Assembly (NCBI GenBank): GCA_021527695.1
Contig: JAKFAO010000008.1
Location: 248,001 to 312,000, forward strand
Direction: 5' to 3'
DNA: 64,000 nt
DNA from: Naematelia aurantialba
Lineage: Eukaryota; Basidiomycota; Tremellomycetes; Tremellales; Naemateliaceae
Shown here: one piece after another, positions 43,601 to 58,488 of the stretch
Position numbering within the stretch: the first letter of the stretch is position 1
How the letters are laid out: each line of letters opens with the position of its first letter
The notes under the pieces: model-generated
What the model saw: only the letters and a program-made list of their open reading frames with translations
Databases searched by the model: none
What the model was told of the DNA's origin: nothing
Position numbers and translations under genes: made by a program

Positions 43601-45514
43601 TATTCTAAGGCTCCCCGTGAGCAAACATTGATGGAGGCAGTCGTTTGAAATCCTTCAATCTGGTATCGATAGGCTTGCCTCAAGGGCCGCATCGTTCCAG
43701 TCCCCCAGTATACGCGGACTGCTTCGCACGGCTCCTGACTTGGCCCCCCTCATTGCGCACATTCGTGGAATGTTCAAAGTTTTTGTAGATGGTGTGTCAG
43801 GTTTCTCGTTTATCTCCCGGCCTTTGCTGACGTGCTTGCAGAGAAGTCCATGGCGATCACGCCGACGGCTGGCGCAGATGAGGACTGTGATCAGGCTGAG
43901 GCTGCAGTGGCATCCATTGAGGCTCAGTTGGAGATGCTCCGCAAACGCGCTGCGAACCTGATCAAGTACGATTGTACACCGTAGCAAAGTTGCTGACCAT
44001 GCAGATCCTCGGATGTTGTTTACTGGCATAGCGCTCAAGGGGGTAAAGAGATCTATCAGCTTCAAGTCCCTGCTGGAGTGAAGGTCCCGGCCAACTGGTC
44101 GAAACAGTCCGCCACCAAGGTGATTGCGGCCTCGCTAGACGCAAGACATCGCTGACATCTCTTCAGAATTTTTCACGCTACTACACTCCCGACACTCTTC
44201 CTGTTGTCCGCCAACTGCAAGAAGCACGAGAGACGCTCGGCGCGGCAAAGAAAAACTTTTTCAAGCATCTGTTGGCCGAGTTTGATAGAGATCGTACAGA
44301 GTGGCTCCGCTGCGTCAAGTAAGCGGGATAGGCAGTCGGAGTGCGCAGGACTGACGCGACTAGGGTGATTGCGGAACTGGACTGCTTATGTTCACTGGCG
44401 AAAGCTTCCTCGGAACTCCCAGAACCCAAATGTCGTCCCGAATTTGTCGACACACCCCAAGCTTTCGTCGATTTCGAGGATCTTCGACATGCGACTCTGT
44501 CGATGCGAGGCGATTTCATTCCCAATGATGTTCGACTTGGTGGCGAAACCCCTCGCACCATACTACTGACTGGCCCAAACATGGCTGGCAAAAGTACGCT
44601 GCTGCGGATGACGGCAGCTGGCGTCATCATGGCTCAGATGGGGTGTTATGTACCAGCTTCACGAGCTAGGTTGTCAGCTATCGATCGGATCCAAACGAGA
44701 ATGGGAGCATATGACAGTGGGTTGACGCGTCCCTCACCGCCATTGATGCTGAACTTGCACAGATATGTTTGCTAGCGCCAGTACATTTAAAGTGGAGCTC
44801 GATGAATGCTCTCGTATCTTGCATGAGGCGGGGCCTAGATCGCTGGTGATTTTAGATGGTATGTTGGCGTCATTTGACGGTATATTTTCTCGGCTGAAAA
44901 TGGTCAGAACTCGGTCGGGGCACCTCGACGTATGACGGGATGGCGATCGCCGGAGCGGTCCTGCATCACATTGCTACACATACACTGCCGCTGACCTTCT
45001 TTGCGGTGAGTCACTTGGACGATGCTCAAATGTATGACTGATTCGTCTGCAGACGCACTACGGCTCGCTCACTGATGACTATGCGTACCACCCAAATATC
45101 AGCAACATGCACATGCAGACAGCGGTCGACGACATTGTGAAGCGGGTTGTCTTTTTGTACAAGCTCATTCCGGGAGTCGCTGAATCGTCACACGGCACTC
45201 GTGAGTCTTGTCGTACTGTTGACCATGTCTCCCTGCTTACCTTGATTCGAGATGTTGCGCGAATGGCTGGTGTTCCCGCCGAGGTTGTTACGCGTGCCGA
45301 TCGAGTATCAGAAGAATTCTTCAAAGACTTCAAGGCCAAGCTGGCTTCCCGCCGACGGTCGGCACTGCCTTTGGTAGCGCATGCGGACTTTGTGTGGCTG
45401 CTCAAGGTAGTTACGGGCGAGATTGCAGGCGAGAGCGAGCACGTTGGCAAGGCAATGATAGGCGAGCAGATGGATATTATTAGACGGGCTATTGGGCATT
45501 ACGAAGTTTCGTGA
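40665..45514 (+). CDS. MSH6: MSH6, mismatch-repair ATPase
   Basis: Forms MutS-alpha with MSH2 and recognises base mismatches and small loops. I prefer the start at 40665: [14 protein letters not shown] splices (intron 40706-40907) directly onto [14 protein letters not shown], a PCNA-binding PIP box (Q-xx-L-xx-FF). A start at 40876 without this intron is the alternative. A disordered Ser/Pro/acid region follows. The mismatch-binding domain has [11 protein letters not shown] (the Phe-x-Glu wedge). The ATPase has Walker [13 protein letters not shown] (~44570), Walker [16 protein letters not shown] split by an intron in the Asp-Glu step, and the dimer-interface strings THYGSL and SHGTHVARMAG. About 15 short exons. 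One intron (ending at ~45251) uses a GAG acceptor. The end is GHYEVS. Confidence 0.94.
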
Positions 45515-45725
45515 GGCCGCGTGGGCATTGCGGGCGGGCATTAGAATTGGTGCATCAGAAAGAGAGTCGAGTTGTATATGAACTGCAGCATTCTGGAAGA
45601 TTATTAGGGCATGCATTGCTGGACAATTGACAGTTGACACTGAATATATAACTGATACATGGCAAGAGTAACCTGAGACCGGTGCGACTGTAGGTAGCGC
45701 AGAGTGCGGGCGGACACGGCCCCGC

Positions 45726-48700
45726 TCAGTCGACTTTGGCTTTATCCACTCCAGGCTGCGTTGCTCTATTTGGCAACGATTCGGCCAACAAGTCGATCTT
45801 GTGGAATTGGTGGTCGAACCGCGCGGGATAGAGGAACGGCCGCATGTCGAATCCTGTTACGACAGATTAGCGAATCGACAAGGTGACTACTTTTGAGAGG
45901 GAAACGTGGTCTCACGATTATCGTCGGGGCTGTATGCTTCCTGTGAACACAATCAGCGTTCAGCCTTGCTTACTTGCTGTCCGCTTGCTTGCATTCGCGC
46001 GGTCGCACGTTGCAGCGGAGCGGCGGCGGAGGGAAGACGCAGATATCCATAGGGAGGGGAGGAAGGAGGAACGAAGGGGGAAGGGGGAAAGGGCGAAGAG
46101 CGTCTGAGCGGGGAGACTTACCATGTGCACCGAGGGAGTGATCGTGGTCCTTTGCAGTATCAGCCGCGATCGTTGGTTGATATGATTCTCGACTCACATC
46201 TTGTGCCGGTTGATCGCGTAGGTGAACCAGAAATGCTTGACTTTTTCTGCAATCTGCAAGGTCTCAGCTGGACATCGTATGGAATCGTCATCGAATCGAC
46301 TTCGAAAGGATCGAAATCATCGTCTCAGCGGTGGAATGCTTGCTGTGGGGAGCCATGGGGGTGATGGGGACATGGCGAACAACAGGGCAGAACACGAGGT
46401 CGGATGAGATGTCTGAGAGAGAGAGACAACACTCGCCTGGACGGGCGACAGCCTCGTGCCCCACTCCCCAACGAGCTTGCCAAACATGCCGACCGGCCCA
46501 CACTTTTCCACCTTACGCAGCCGGCCGTATACGCTCAATTCGTCGTAGGTCATGCCCATCTCTACCTCGTCGGACTGCACGGGGTTGTCTGCGCCAGTAG
46601 GGATCAGTTCGGCGGACGGGATGGCGTCGAGGAAGCTGAGTCGGGAGCTTTAGCGTCTAGACAACACCAAACACCACAACACCAGGTGAGCCCGCTTACG
46701 ATTCGAGGATAGGCAGGTCGAAGGCCGTTTGGGCGTATTCGATAAACTTCTTCAGATCGGTCTTTGAAATGCCTCCAATGGGATTGACATCTGCACTCGA
46801 GCAGCTACACAGCCTCAGCCGCACCCGGACAGTCCTCCGACGACATCCGCCACTCACTCGTATTTAGTCAGGTATCCTCGGAGACTCTCATCGACGTTCG
46901 CGCTTCCCAGAACCAGCAAGGCCCCTACTTTCCCACGCGTCCATGGCAGCAATTGCGCAAACAAGTACCCCACGACCATCCTCAATCGAGCCTGAGGTAG
47001 CGTCATATCAGCGTCTAGAGTTCCTGCAGCGAGGGATTCGGCTGACCTGGATATTCTGCAAGGCAAGGTTCTCAGCTGGGGAGCCGCCGTGGACCGCAAA
47101 GTTCGGTGTATGGCCCGTGACAAAACTGAAAATTCCCTTTACAGCCGATACTGCCGTGTCCATGTTCAGGTCGACGTGGTACCTTCATCTCCGATCAGCT
47201 TTCATGTCCCCTTTTGAGCCGTAGCGAGCAAAAGGTGTCAGGACTGACGCGCCAATCGCAGCCGCCAGGTCTTTGGCTCGCTTCCGCGTCTCCGGTGACG
47301 AATTCTCCGTGCCCATGTAGCATGTGTGAAAGATGCGGTTGCTAAACTCCTTGGCGTCGCTCGGAACGTATGTTGAGTATTCGGGTTCACCAACCATACG
47401 CCTCGCATCAGCGATAACCTGCTCGTCTGTACGATCTCAGCCATTGGGGTCGACGCAAAAATTGACAGATGCTCACCGCCGCTCTGGGCCGCCCCAACAA
47501 CCAATCGGCACATGGAATGTACAATCACTGCCGTCGCACAACTATCGATGCCACCACTCAGGGGCAGGAAGTAGCCCTGGACGCGGGATCTCCGAAGATA
47601 GTCCCACAGCCAACATGCTGGTCCTAATCTGTCCATCCCTTCAGCGTATTCTGGACAGAAGGAACCTTCAGACTCACGCAATCTCCTCTTGAGGTGTATG
47701 ATACATAAACTCCCCAGGCTTTGTCTCCTCGTCGCCCACTCTGATGCCTTGCCCGCCGTCTAGCCTCATATCCAAAATGATTCGCTCGTATGCCTCTGCC
47801 TGTGATGCTTGCATCCGCCGGCTGCTCGCTGTTCGATGTGCCCGGACTGCCTCTAAATCTATGGTGGCGGTAATGACCTCGACATCTGACAGCGAGAATT
47901 GGGTCCCTTGAGCGAGAATAGCTCCGTTCAGTGCAATCATACACGCTCCATCGTAGTACAGCCGATCACCGTCACAGCCCTGCTGGTTCGCGTAGAGGTA
48001 GATACCCCCAAGCTGCTAACGTCAGCTGCCGGGAAGGAAACATTGGGGGCGCAGCTGACCTTCTGGGTCGCCTCCTTGATGAGGTCTACGCGGCGATTTA
48101 GCTTTCGAAGCTCGTGGTGGCTTGCGGAGGAGTTTGTGAATATCTCAACACCATCCAGCCCCATCAAAATATGTGGCCTGGCGGATATTAGCGACCAGGG
48201 TAGGGTGTCAAGCAGGATGAGCGCCTACGAAGCCGGGGTGAACAGCTCCTCGCACAGCTCGACGCCAATCACTGTATCTTCCGTCGCGATCACGGCATCA
48301 CCAAATGGTACCAGTGACTTGCAATGATCAACAGTCTCTCTGGAATATCAACCTGATCCTCTCACCTGCCCAGTAACCTTTCGGATGATGCCCGGTAGAG
48401 GATGCTGCTCGACTTGCCGATGCTTGTGCCACGGCGTAAAGTGCCTCAACTCGCGCTAGAGCTAGCATGAGCAGTGTGTCACGCATATAGAGAGCAACAG
48501 ACGTAGTTGCCGTCATTGGCCATCCACATCTTCGGGCGGATGAGGACGATCTTGCCATTATGGATGATCACGCGGCAGTTGTACGTGCAGTTCTTGTGTG
48601 CAATCGGCCTACCTGTGCTTAGAATACGGGAGATTGGGGTAGAATGTACAGACTCACATGCCAATATCGCATACGATGTCCTGCGCCTCCTCACTCTGTA

Positions 48701-49205
48701 GGATAGTGGCAAGGATTTCCCATGAATGCAGAAAAGTGTCACCTGCGAGATGAGCGACTCTCTACGTCCGCTTTGAATTTTCGTGCCGACCGACCTTCGA
48801 GGAAGTGATCGAGACACCCATACCCCGTGATCTCTAGCTCTGGGCCTACTCGAATAGTTGCACCCTTGGCTTTTGCAATCTTGATCGAGCGCAAGATCCG
48901 CTCGCAGTTCCCCTGCATTGCCGTTAGGCAGCTCCAGTCCGGGGACGACGCTCACTCACCGTGAAGTCAAGAGACCATTGATTCAGCGAGCTGAGTCAGT
49001 GTCAGTCACAGGGTAAGGGACTAGTCCTTGAGCTGGGAGGTTCTCCTGTCTGCTTATAGACGAAGCCTTCAACGCAGAAGGAAGTGGGAAGATGGGAGTG
49101 AGGGGCAAGCACTCGAAGCTCACCAGCTGGGAATGAGCAAAGTCAGCCATTTACTATACCAGCATCAATGTCAACAGCTCACGTAGCGACTGTCACGAGA
49201 TGCAT
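45726..49205 (-). CDS. QNS1: glutamine-dependent NAD+ synthetase
   Basis: Amidates nicotinic acid adenine dinucleotide to NAD+, using ammonia released from glutamine. The N-terminal nitrilase-type glutaminase triad is visible: Glu ([10 protein letters not shown]), Lys ([10 protein letters not shown]) and Cys ([11 protein letters not shown]). The C-terminal synthetase has the P-loop [12 protein letters not shown] and [38 protein letters not shown] and the [20 protein letters not shown] end are family marks. The first coding exon is tiny: MHLVTVAT (49205-49183) splices to [10 protein letters not shown] (48990-48960), recreating the conserved start of the family; this fixes the start codon. More than ten exons. 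It is divergent from the FHA/Ki-67-like gene and convergent with MSH6. Confidence 0.94.
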
Positions 49206-49474
49206 GTCTGATTCGTGTCGCTCAATGATGAGAGAGCAAAAGCTGCAAGAACAGAGAGAAAGATGTGATCCGAGAGTCGGCCAAGATACAACAGAAAGTG
49301 GAGGGAAAGGAGTCGATTCATAGAGGAGGGATTGAATAAATAGGGTCAAACCCTTACCCAAAGCGGTAATTCGTGTACCTTCAACGCGGCTGCTTTCTTG
49401 GACCAAACAACTCTTGTCTTGCTATTAGTTTGGCAGTGTCCCACTCTTTGTCAACAGCACATCAGTGAGGCGAT
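49206..49474. promoter_or_regulatory. bidirectional promoter QNS1 / FHA-protein gene
   Basis: 269 bp. It contains gaataaataggg (49332-49343), a weak TATA-like stretch facing the plus strand ~130 bp before the ATG. Nothing else recognised. Confidence 0.45.
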
Positions 49475-52400
49475 ATGGGAGATAGAGAGGAGTCTCCGTT
49501 CCCTGTGGCACCGTCGTTGGGAACACTGGGGACATTGACTCTGTGTGCGCGCAAATCAGGGGTGGACCTGCAGACCTTTCCTATCGATGCGGAACGGATC
49601 ACTATCGGGAGTGACTGGGACAGTGATGTAAGTCTGCAACCTCAACCTCCAGCGACCACCTGATGACGTTCTTAGATCCGCCTTTACTTTCCAGATGTGT
49701 CCAAGCTGCACGTCGAGATTGTATTGACAAACAACAACACCACCCAAGTGAGCTCTACGGGTGTCGGCCAGGATGGCGAAGGATGCTGATACACTGCAGA
49801 GTGCCATCTTGACAGTCCATGGGACTGCTGGGATATACTTTTCACCGTTTGGTGGGTCCACCATACGCTGCGGCCCATCTACGACACTCAATCTCCATTC
49901 TCGAGATTCGTTTACGATTCGCAAGAAGATGTTCCGGTTTCAATTCTGCGACATGCCGACTCAGCTGTCCCTGCCGGCGGAAGTCGAAACTCCCATCGCC
50001 GAGTGTATCCCTCTGCCGGCCTCCCCTTCTATGCGTACGGATGCCATCAAAGGGATGACAACAGAGAGAGATGCGGTACGACGTCGAAACTCGCATCGCT
50101 TGTCGCTTGTTCCTCAAGGCAAGACATTCATGCCGTACTCTCCAGCCAAGAGTCGCCGACACAGTACCATCGGCCTTGGTACCGTCGCCAACAGCATCAC
50201 AGACCATGCAGCGGTTCATGCGAACGTTGCAGATGAAGAAGAGAACCAGGAGGCCAATTTGTCGTTGGTGGATATAGTCCAAGGCGAAGGAGGGGATACA
50301 GTATACCTGGAGCTGAATGAAGAAGCAGTCGTGAAAGTACGTCCGGATCTATATACAGGAATTCATGTAGCTGACTTGACAGCCGATCTACAAAAGAGGC
50401 TTCATGACACCCCAACAGACCCGAAAAATCGAACCTCGGAACACGAGTGCCGTTCCTCGGACTCGCCAACTCCCTATACCCATTGCTGAGCCCGCAGTGG
50501 AGATCCACGAACCGGCTCTCCAAACGAGCCCCAGCGCGTCTCCAAGGGTGTCGTCACCTTCCTTTGGATCACCCGCGCCCCGAGTGACCGCTTCAGTCGC
50601 CCTCTCGACCCCCAAGGGTTCAGCATCGTTGCGCAAATCGCTTCTCCTTCGTTCAGCCCGCAAAGTCTGGGAAACCAATCGCTCACCTGGAGTCGAGGGT
50701 GCGATCGAGTCGGGCGCCGTGCAGGTCAGACGAAAGAGCCTCAGCCCGCGCACCGACCAGGGTCGCAAAAGCTCCAGTCCCGCCAAAGACGCTGCTTCTC
50801 CGGACGAGCTCAATGATTCTGAGCCTCGCTACGACGAGCCTCAGGAGTTTGAGTGGGTCTACGAGGATGGGCAGGGCGAGGTCACCGGCGAGTCAGACGA
50901 GAGCATGGACTCGCTCGAGGCGGACGTATCCCTTGATGTGGTATGTTGGCTGCTGATCTCGCTTTAGTAGCAATGCTGAATAACTGTTAGCCGGAGCAAC
51001 AGCTTCTGACCTTTGCAATCGCCGACCAGCCCGAGGCCCAAGAAGATGAGGATGAGGATGAGGATGAGGATGAGGATGAGGATGAGGATGAGGATGAGGA
51101 TGAGGATGAGGATGAGGATGAGGATGAGGAAGAAGATGAAGATGAACAGGCGCACAGTGGGCAAGCGGTCTCTGAAAGTGACGCTGTGTTCGCCGTTAAC
51201 GAATTCAACGTGGACGAGGGTGAGGATGAAGAAGCGGACATGGTCGGGGATGAGATGCCTCTTCCCGGCACTCCAGCCGCGGTGCGTCCTGGTTCCATGC
51301 TATGACTCAGCGTGTGCTGACCTCTGCAGCGACGGGCCCTCGACCGGTTCTACACCCCTCAAGCTCGATGCGGGGCTATTGGACCTCGTGCGAGTCTCTC
51401 CTCCATTGGTGGACCCGCCGCACGGTTCGGTCGACCTTCCCCCGGGATTTCTGTTCCTGCGACAATGCCTCGTCCCGTCCGGACTCCTGGTCGGCTTGGA
51501 AAACCGAGCCGAGGAGTCAGGTTGTCAGTGACCGCGGAAGATCAAGCAATCGAGACCAACGTAACACCAAGGAAGAACGAGAGGGCTCAGCCTGGACCTG
51601 CCATGATTGCTGAGGTGAGCATTCTTGTGAGATCTCAGCTTGCAAGCTAACTGCGCCAGGCTATGCGACGTCACCAATCTTTGGCCACGCCTCGGGCTTT
51701 GCCACTTCCGCCGACCAGCTTCAAGGACCCTGTCCGACACGGTTTTTCTCTCTCCACACCCTCCCATTCGCATCCTGCTTTGGACGTGGGCTCGCCAGAG
51801 CCGGACAGTCCGACCCATGCTGTACCCAGTACTCCGCTGAATGATGTCAAGTCAAGGCTCGCTAAATTCCGCCGACAGAGTGTCCAACGAGCGGAGCGAC
51901 GGGTCACGATCGGGATCCAGCCACCCTCGACGCCGATGCAGCGGCCTGCAATTGTCCAATCGACGAGCTTTACCAACGTCAAGCGAGAGCGGCGATGGGC
52001 GTCGCCACCACCGGCGAAACCGGTGGTCCAGCCTCTCAGTGGTGAGGGCGACGTTTCTAGCATTGAAACGACTCCTGTCGCACGGTCATGGATCGGCCCC
52101 ACCATCAGTCTCAATGATGTCCTTCCTGAACGGCGCGAAGCAGAGACAGAAGACAGCGCGAGCGACATTTCTGGTTCCGACAAGGAGAATGTACCGCACG
52201 CCACCGTTCCTGCGACGCCGTCATTTGCCTGGCCTTCGAACGATGTTCGCGCAGCCACGCCAGCCGAAGACGCCGTCTTTCGCTGGTCTACGCGAGATGT
52301 TCCCCTCGGCGGCAGCAGAGCAGCCCAGCCCAGACCTGACTGGGATTAGGCAGGTGTTCGCATCGAAAGCTGTTCCGCCCACGCCCTCGTTCGTGGGCCT

Positions 52401-53400
52401 GAAGACTATGTTGGCGGCGCCAAAGGCACACGTGCCGTCGCCTGGTCTGGACGGCCTCGAGGAGATGTTTGGCGAGGAGGACTGGGAAGAGGAGGAGGTG
52501 CAAGAGATGATCGAGACAAGGTCGGAGTCTGGACACGACGAGGCGACGGTATCGCAGTCGTCTCGAAGCAGGGCAGGGAGGACAGAGCTAAAGTCATCCA
52601 CTTCATCAGCGGCCCCGTCGGCAGCATCGAGATCTCGCCGCGCGCCGGCAAAATGTGCCAAAGATGCGGAGCCGACGGCAACCGAGATGACGAAAGCGAA
52701 GACGTCGGCTCCGTCTCGCACACGGACCCGGCGAACGACCACCGAGGAGCCAGAGGTAACTGCGCCTGTGACTGTAGTGCCCAAGTCGAGATCGGCACCT
52801 GCGCGAGCCAAGCGGGCGGTCGCTGCTCCGCCGGCCGCACTCGCGGCGGAGGCTTCTCAAGCCACTAGAGGCTCGAGATCTACGCGAACAAAGGCGAAGG
52901 AGGGCGCAAGCCCGCCTGAAGACGAAGTGGCGGAGGAGCAAGAGGAGCAAGAGGAGAATGAGGACCGTCCGCCTGTCAAGGGGCGCAAAGCAGCCCCTCC
53001 AGCTCAGAAGGCTGCGACGAGCGCCAAGCCTGGAAACAAGGCGCTCAAGGAGAGCACGGACCAAATGCCGGCTGATCCGCTTCCTGAGCCGGCGGCAGCT
53101 GCGCCGGAGAAGACATCCACCGCCTCTCGAGGCAAGAGTGCGAAGTCGAAGTCAACGTCTGAGTCTACATCTACGTCTGCGTCCGCGTCCATGTCCGCGT
53201 CTACGTCTGCCGCGTCGAGGGCGAAAACGGCGCAAGAGAAGACAATCGCCACAGTCAGCGCGGCGTCGCGGTCCAAGCGGACCGTGGAGGACAAGGAGAA
53301 CAAGCCCGAAGAACCAGCCACCAAGGCGAGGGGCCGGGCCAAGGCGGAGACTGCGGCGCCAGCGGTCCGAGTCAGCACGCGCACGCGGGCACGGAAGTGA
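49475..53400 (+). CDS. FHA-domain chromosomal protein resembling Ki-67
   Basis: Exons begin at 49475-49627 and 49676-49747, and the model runs to a stop at 53398-53400, ~1,150 residues. Residues ~15-135 are an FHA phosphopeptide-binding domain (RITIGSDWDSDIRLYFPDVS, then KLHVEIV, then GTAGIYFSPFGG). A long Ser/Pro/Arg region with many TP sites follows, broken by a ~17-dipeptide Asp-Glu run. Next are five ~18-residue repeats of the type TPSFAGLREMF (52215-52470), then an Ala/Lys/Arg-rich basic tail. An N-terminal FHA, repeats with an L-x-G-h-x-x-h-F core and a basic chromatin-binding tail is the plan of vertebrate Ki-67; orthology is inference. The first repeat contains a one-base frame break (~52228), so the ORF is interrupted as given. 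Confidence 0.7.
51045..51131. repeat. hexanucleotide (gaggat)n encoding Asp-Glu run
   Basis: About 14 perfect copies of gatgag in frame within the FHA-protein gene. Length polymorphism would add or remove Asp-Glu pairs without shifting the frame. The antisense Ile/Leu frame across it is an artefact. Confidence 0.95.
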
Positions 53401-53852
53401 GGCAGCGGTGGCTGTGGCGGGCTGTCGACGGTCAGAGGGTATGGCGTGCACAGGCGGCATTCTGTGTAAGAGAGTCTCAGTGATACCCGTGTTAGTGATG
53501 CCGTGTACTCGAGTATGTGATCTGGTCAATGTGCGCCCATTTCTGCCTCCGCTCCTGGCGGCCACTGAGACTGACTGACCTCTGACGATATGGCCCGTGC
53601 GTCGTCAATCGTCTTCAATCACTAACGGGTGGCAACCCAGTCTGCGAGGACACGTATTGCACACTACACTCCTTGCCCTATGCACTGCACTAGTACTGCA
53701 GGATACACCTGTTCGAAACAGCAATCACTTGCGATGAATGCCATGCGACAAGACTAGATTGTACAAACTGCTGGGAATCGCCAAGAAAATGTCCCAGACC
53801 GACAATGACCACTCCATCACCAACACCCACCCCAACCCGGCATAAGCACTGT
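53401..53852. other. convergent spacer FHA gene / Polo kinase
   Basis: About 450 bp of 3' flank. No gene or RNA recognised. A 57-bp repeat array follows directly. Confidence 0.5.
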
Positions 53853-54027
53853 CCTCATCTGATTGTCCTTGCCGCCTCTCTCAACTCCAATCCCCGCATG
53901 CCCACCGCCCCTCATCTGATTGGCCTTGCCACCTCTCTCAACTCCAATCCCCGCATGCCCACTGTCCTTCCTCATCTGATTGGCCTTGCCGCCTCTCTCA
54001 ACTTCAATCCCCGCATGCCCACTGTCC

Positions 54028-57369
<3,342 letters not shown>

Positions 57370-57930
57370 GCTTCAAAGTCCAAACTATGACCGGTATGCT
57401 AGGATTAACAGCGCGATGCGGGATTCTGGCGGGTGGTTGCTGGCTGCGGTTGTTGGCGGCTTTGATGTTGGTGCTTGCGGCTTGATGCTGGTGCTGGCTG
57501 TTGGGTGCGGGATCTAGATGCCCGATGCTGAATCCTCGACGGAACCTCGCGTCGATGCAGGATTTGCTCGTAGTGAGGAAGAAGAGAACGAGAAAGACCA
57601 CAACAGCCGGTGAACAACGTCGCTCTGGGGTGCAGGATGTAGTCTCCAAGGCCACCAGCAGACTATGGACGGAAGCCGCGATCCGCGAGCTACGAGCCGT
57701 GAGCAGCGACAGCGATTGCCAGTGACTTTTTGGAGTAGAAAGACGGAACAGACAGGACAGACGGTTAGTTGCTGTCCCAACGCAGTTTGCTGTTGATCCA
57801 ACAACAAGGTAAAGTCACTCGCGTCGAGAATTACCACAAGCGGCAAGTTGTACCGTGTGCCGGTGTGGCGGGTTGACCTGCTGGTCTGCCTGGCTTCCCG
57901 TCTGGCTCGCTGCTTCCATGCATACGATGT

Positions 57931-58040
57931 ACGAGAGCATGAGCGTGAGCATGAGCATGAGTATGAATACGAGTACGAGCACGAGCATGAACAACAGCAC
58001 GAGCACGAGCACGAGTATGAGTACGATCATGAGCACGCAT
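57931..58040. repeat. degenerate (gagcat/gagcac/gagtay)n repeat
   Basis: About 18 hexamers of the form GA(G)(C/T)A(T/C)/GAGCGT, interrupted only by changes in the fourth and sixth bases. Non-coding by context. Confidence 0.85.
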
Positions 58041-58304
58041 GTAACCCACAAGCAACAACGCGCACAGATGCATCCGAGACGTGCTGCAATGATGAGGTGG
58101 TAATGTACAAAATGCGAATACGAGATCTTCCATGTTCGTTTGATGCTTCTGACCCAGCGACCCGCTCTCTAGTCCTCTTGCTCTTGGCACTGCCGCCGTG
58201 GATTCCCCTCCGACTTGCCGACTTGCCGACTTGCCTCGCCCGTCCGCGACCCGCTCGTCCAGACTCCGCTGAAGCGGATGTGCCACAGCCTTCCCACCAA
58301 CCAG

Positions 58305-58410
58305 ATCGTACACCACCTCCACCACCACAGCACCACCACCTCCACCACCACTCCACTACTCCACCACTCGTCCACTCCTCCACACCACCACCACCACCAC
58401 CATACAACCC
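58305..58410. repeat. CCA/CAC-rich microsatellite tract
   Basis: Imperfect accacc and ccaccacca runs. A low-complexity spacer just downstream of the Ksp1-like gene's stop. Confidence 0.7.
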
Positions 58411-58488
58411 CATATAGCCGCCGCCATCATACAACGTCGCCGCCACCCCACCCATCAGACAGCCGCCACCCCACCCATCAGACACCCA

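Larger units (their letters stand above)
57370..58488. other. spacer between two kinase genes, repeat-rich
   Basis: About 1.1 kb containing the Polo kinase promoter and the 3' flank of the Ksp1-like gene. It holds a GAGCAY hexanucleotide array and a CCA/CAC-rich tract (separate entries). Overlapping frames on both strands are compositional. Confidence 0.5.

Noticed and set aside
50964..51164. Ile/Leu-rich minus-strand frame that looks like a membrane helix
   Set aside because: Pure antisense of the gatgag hexanucleotide run.
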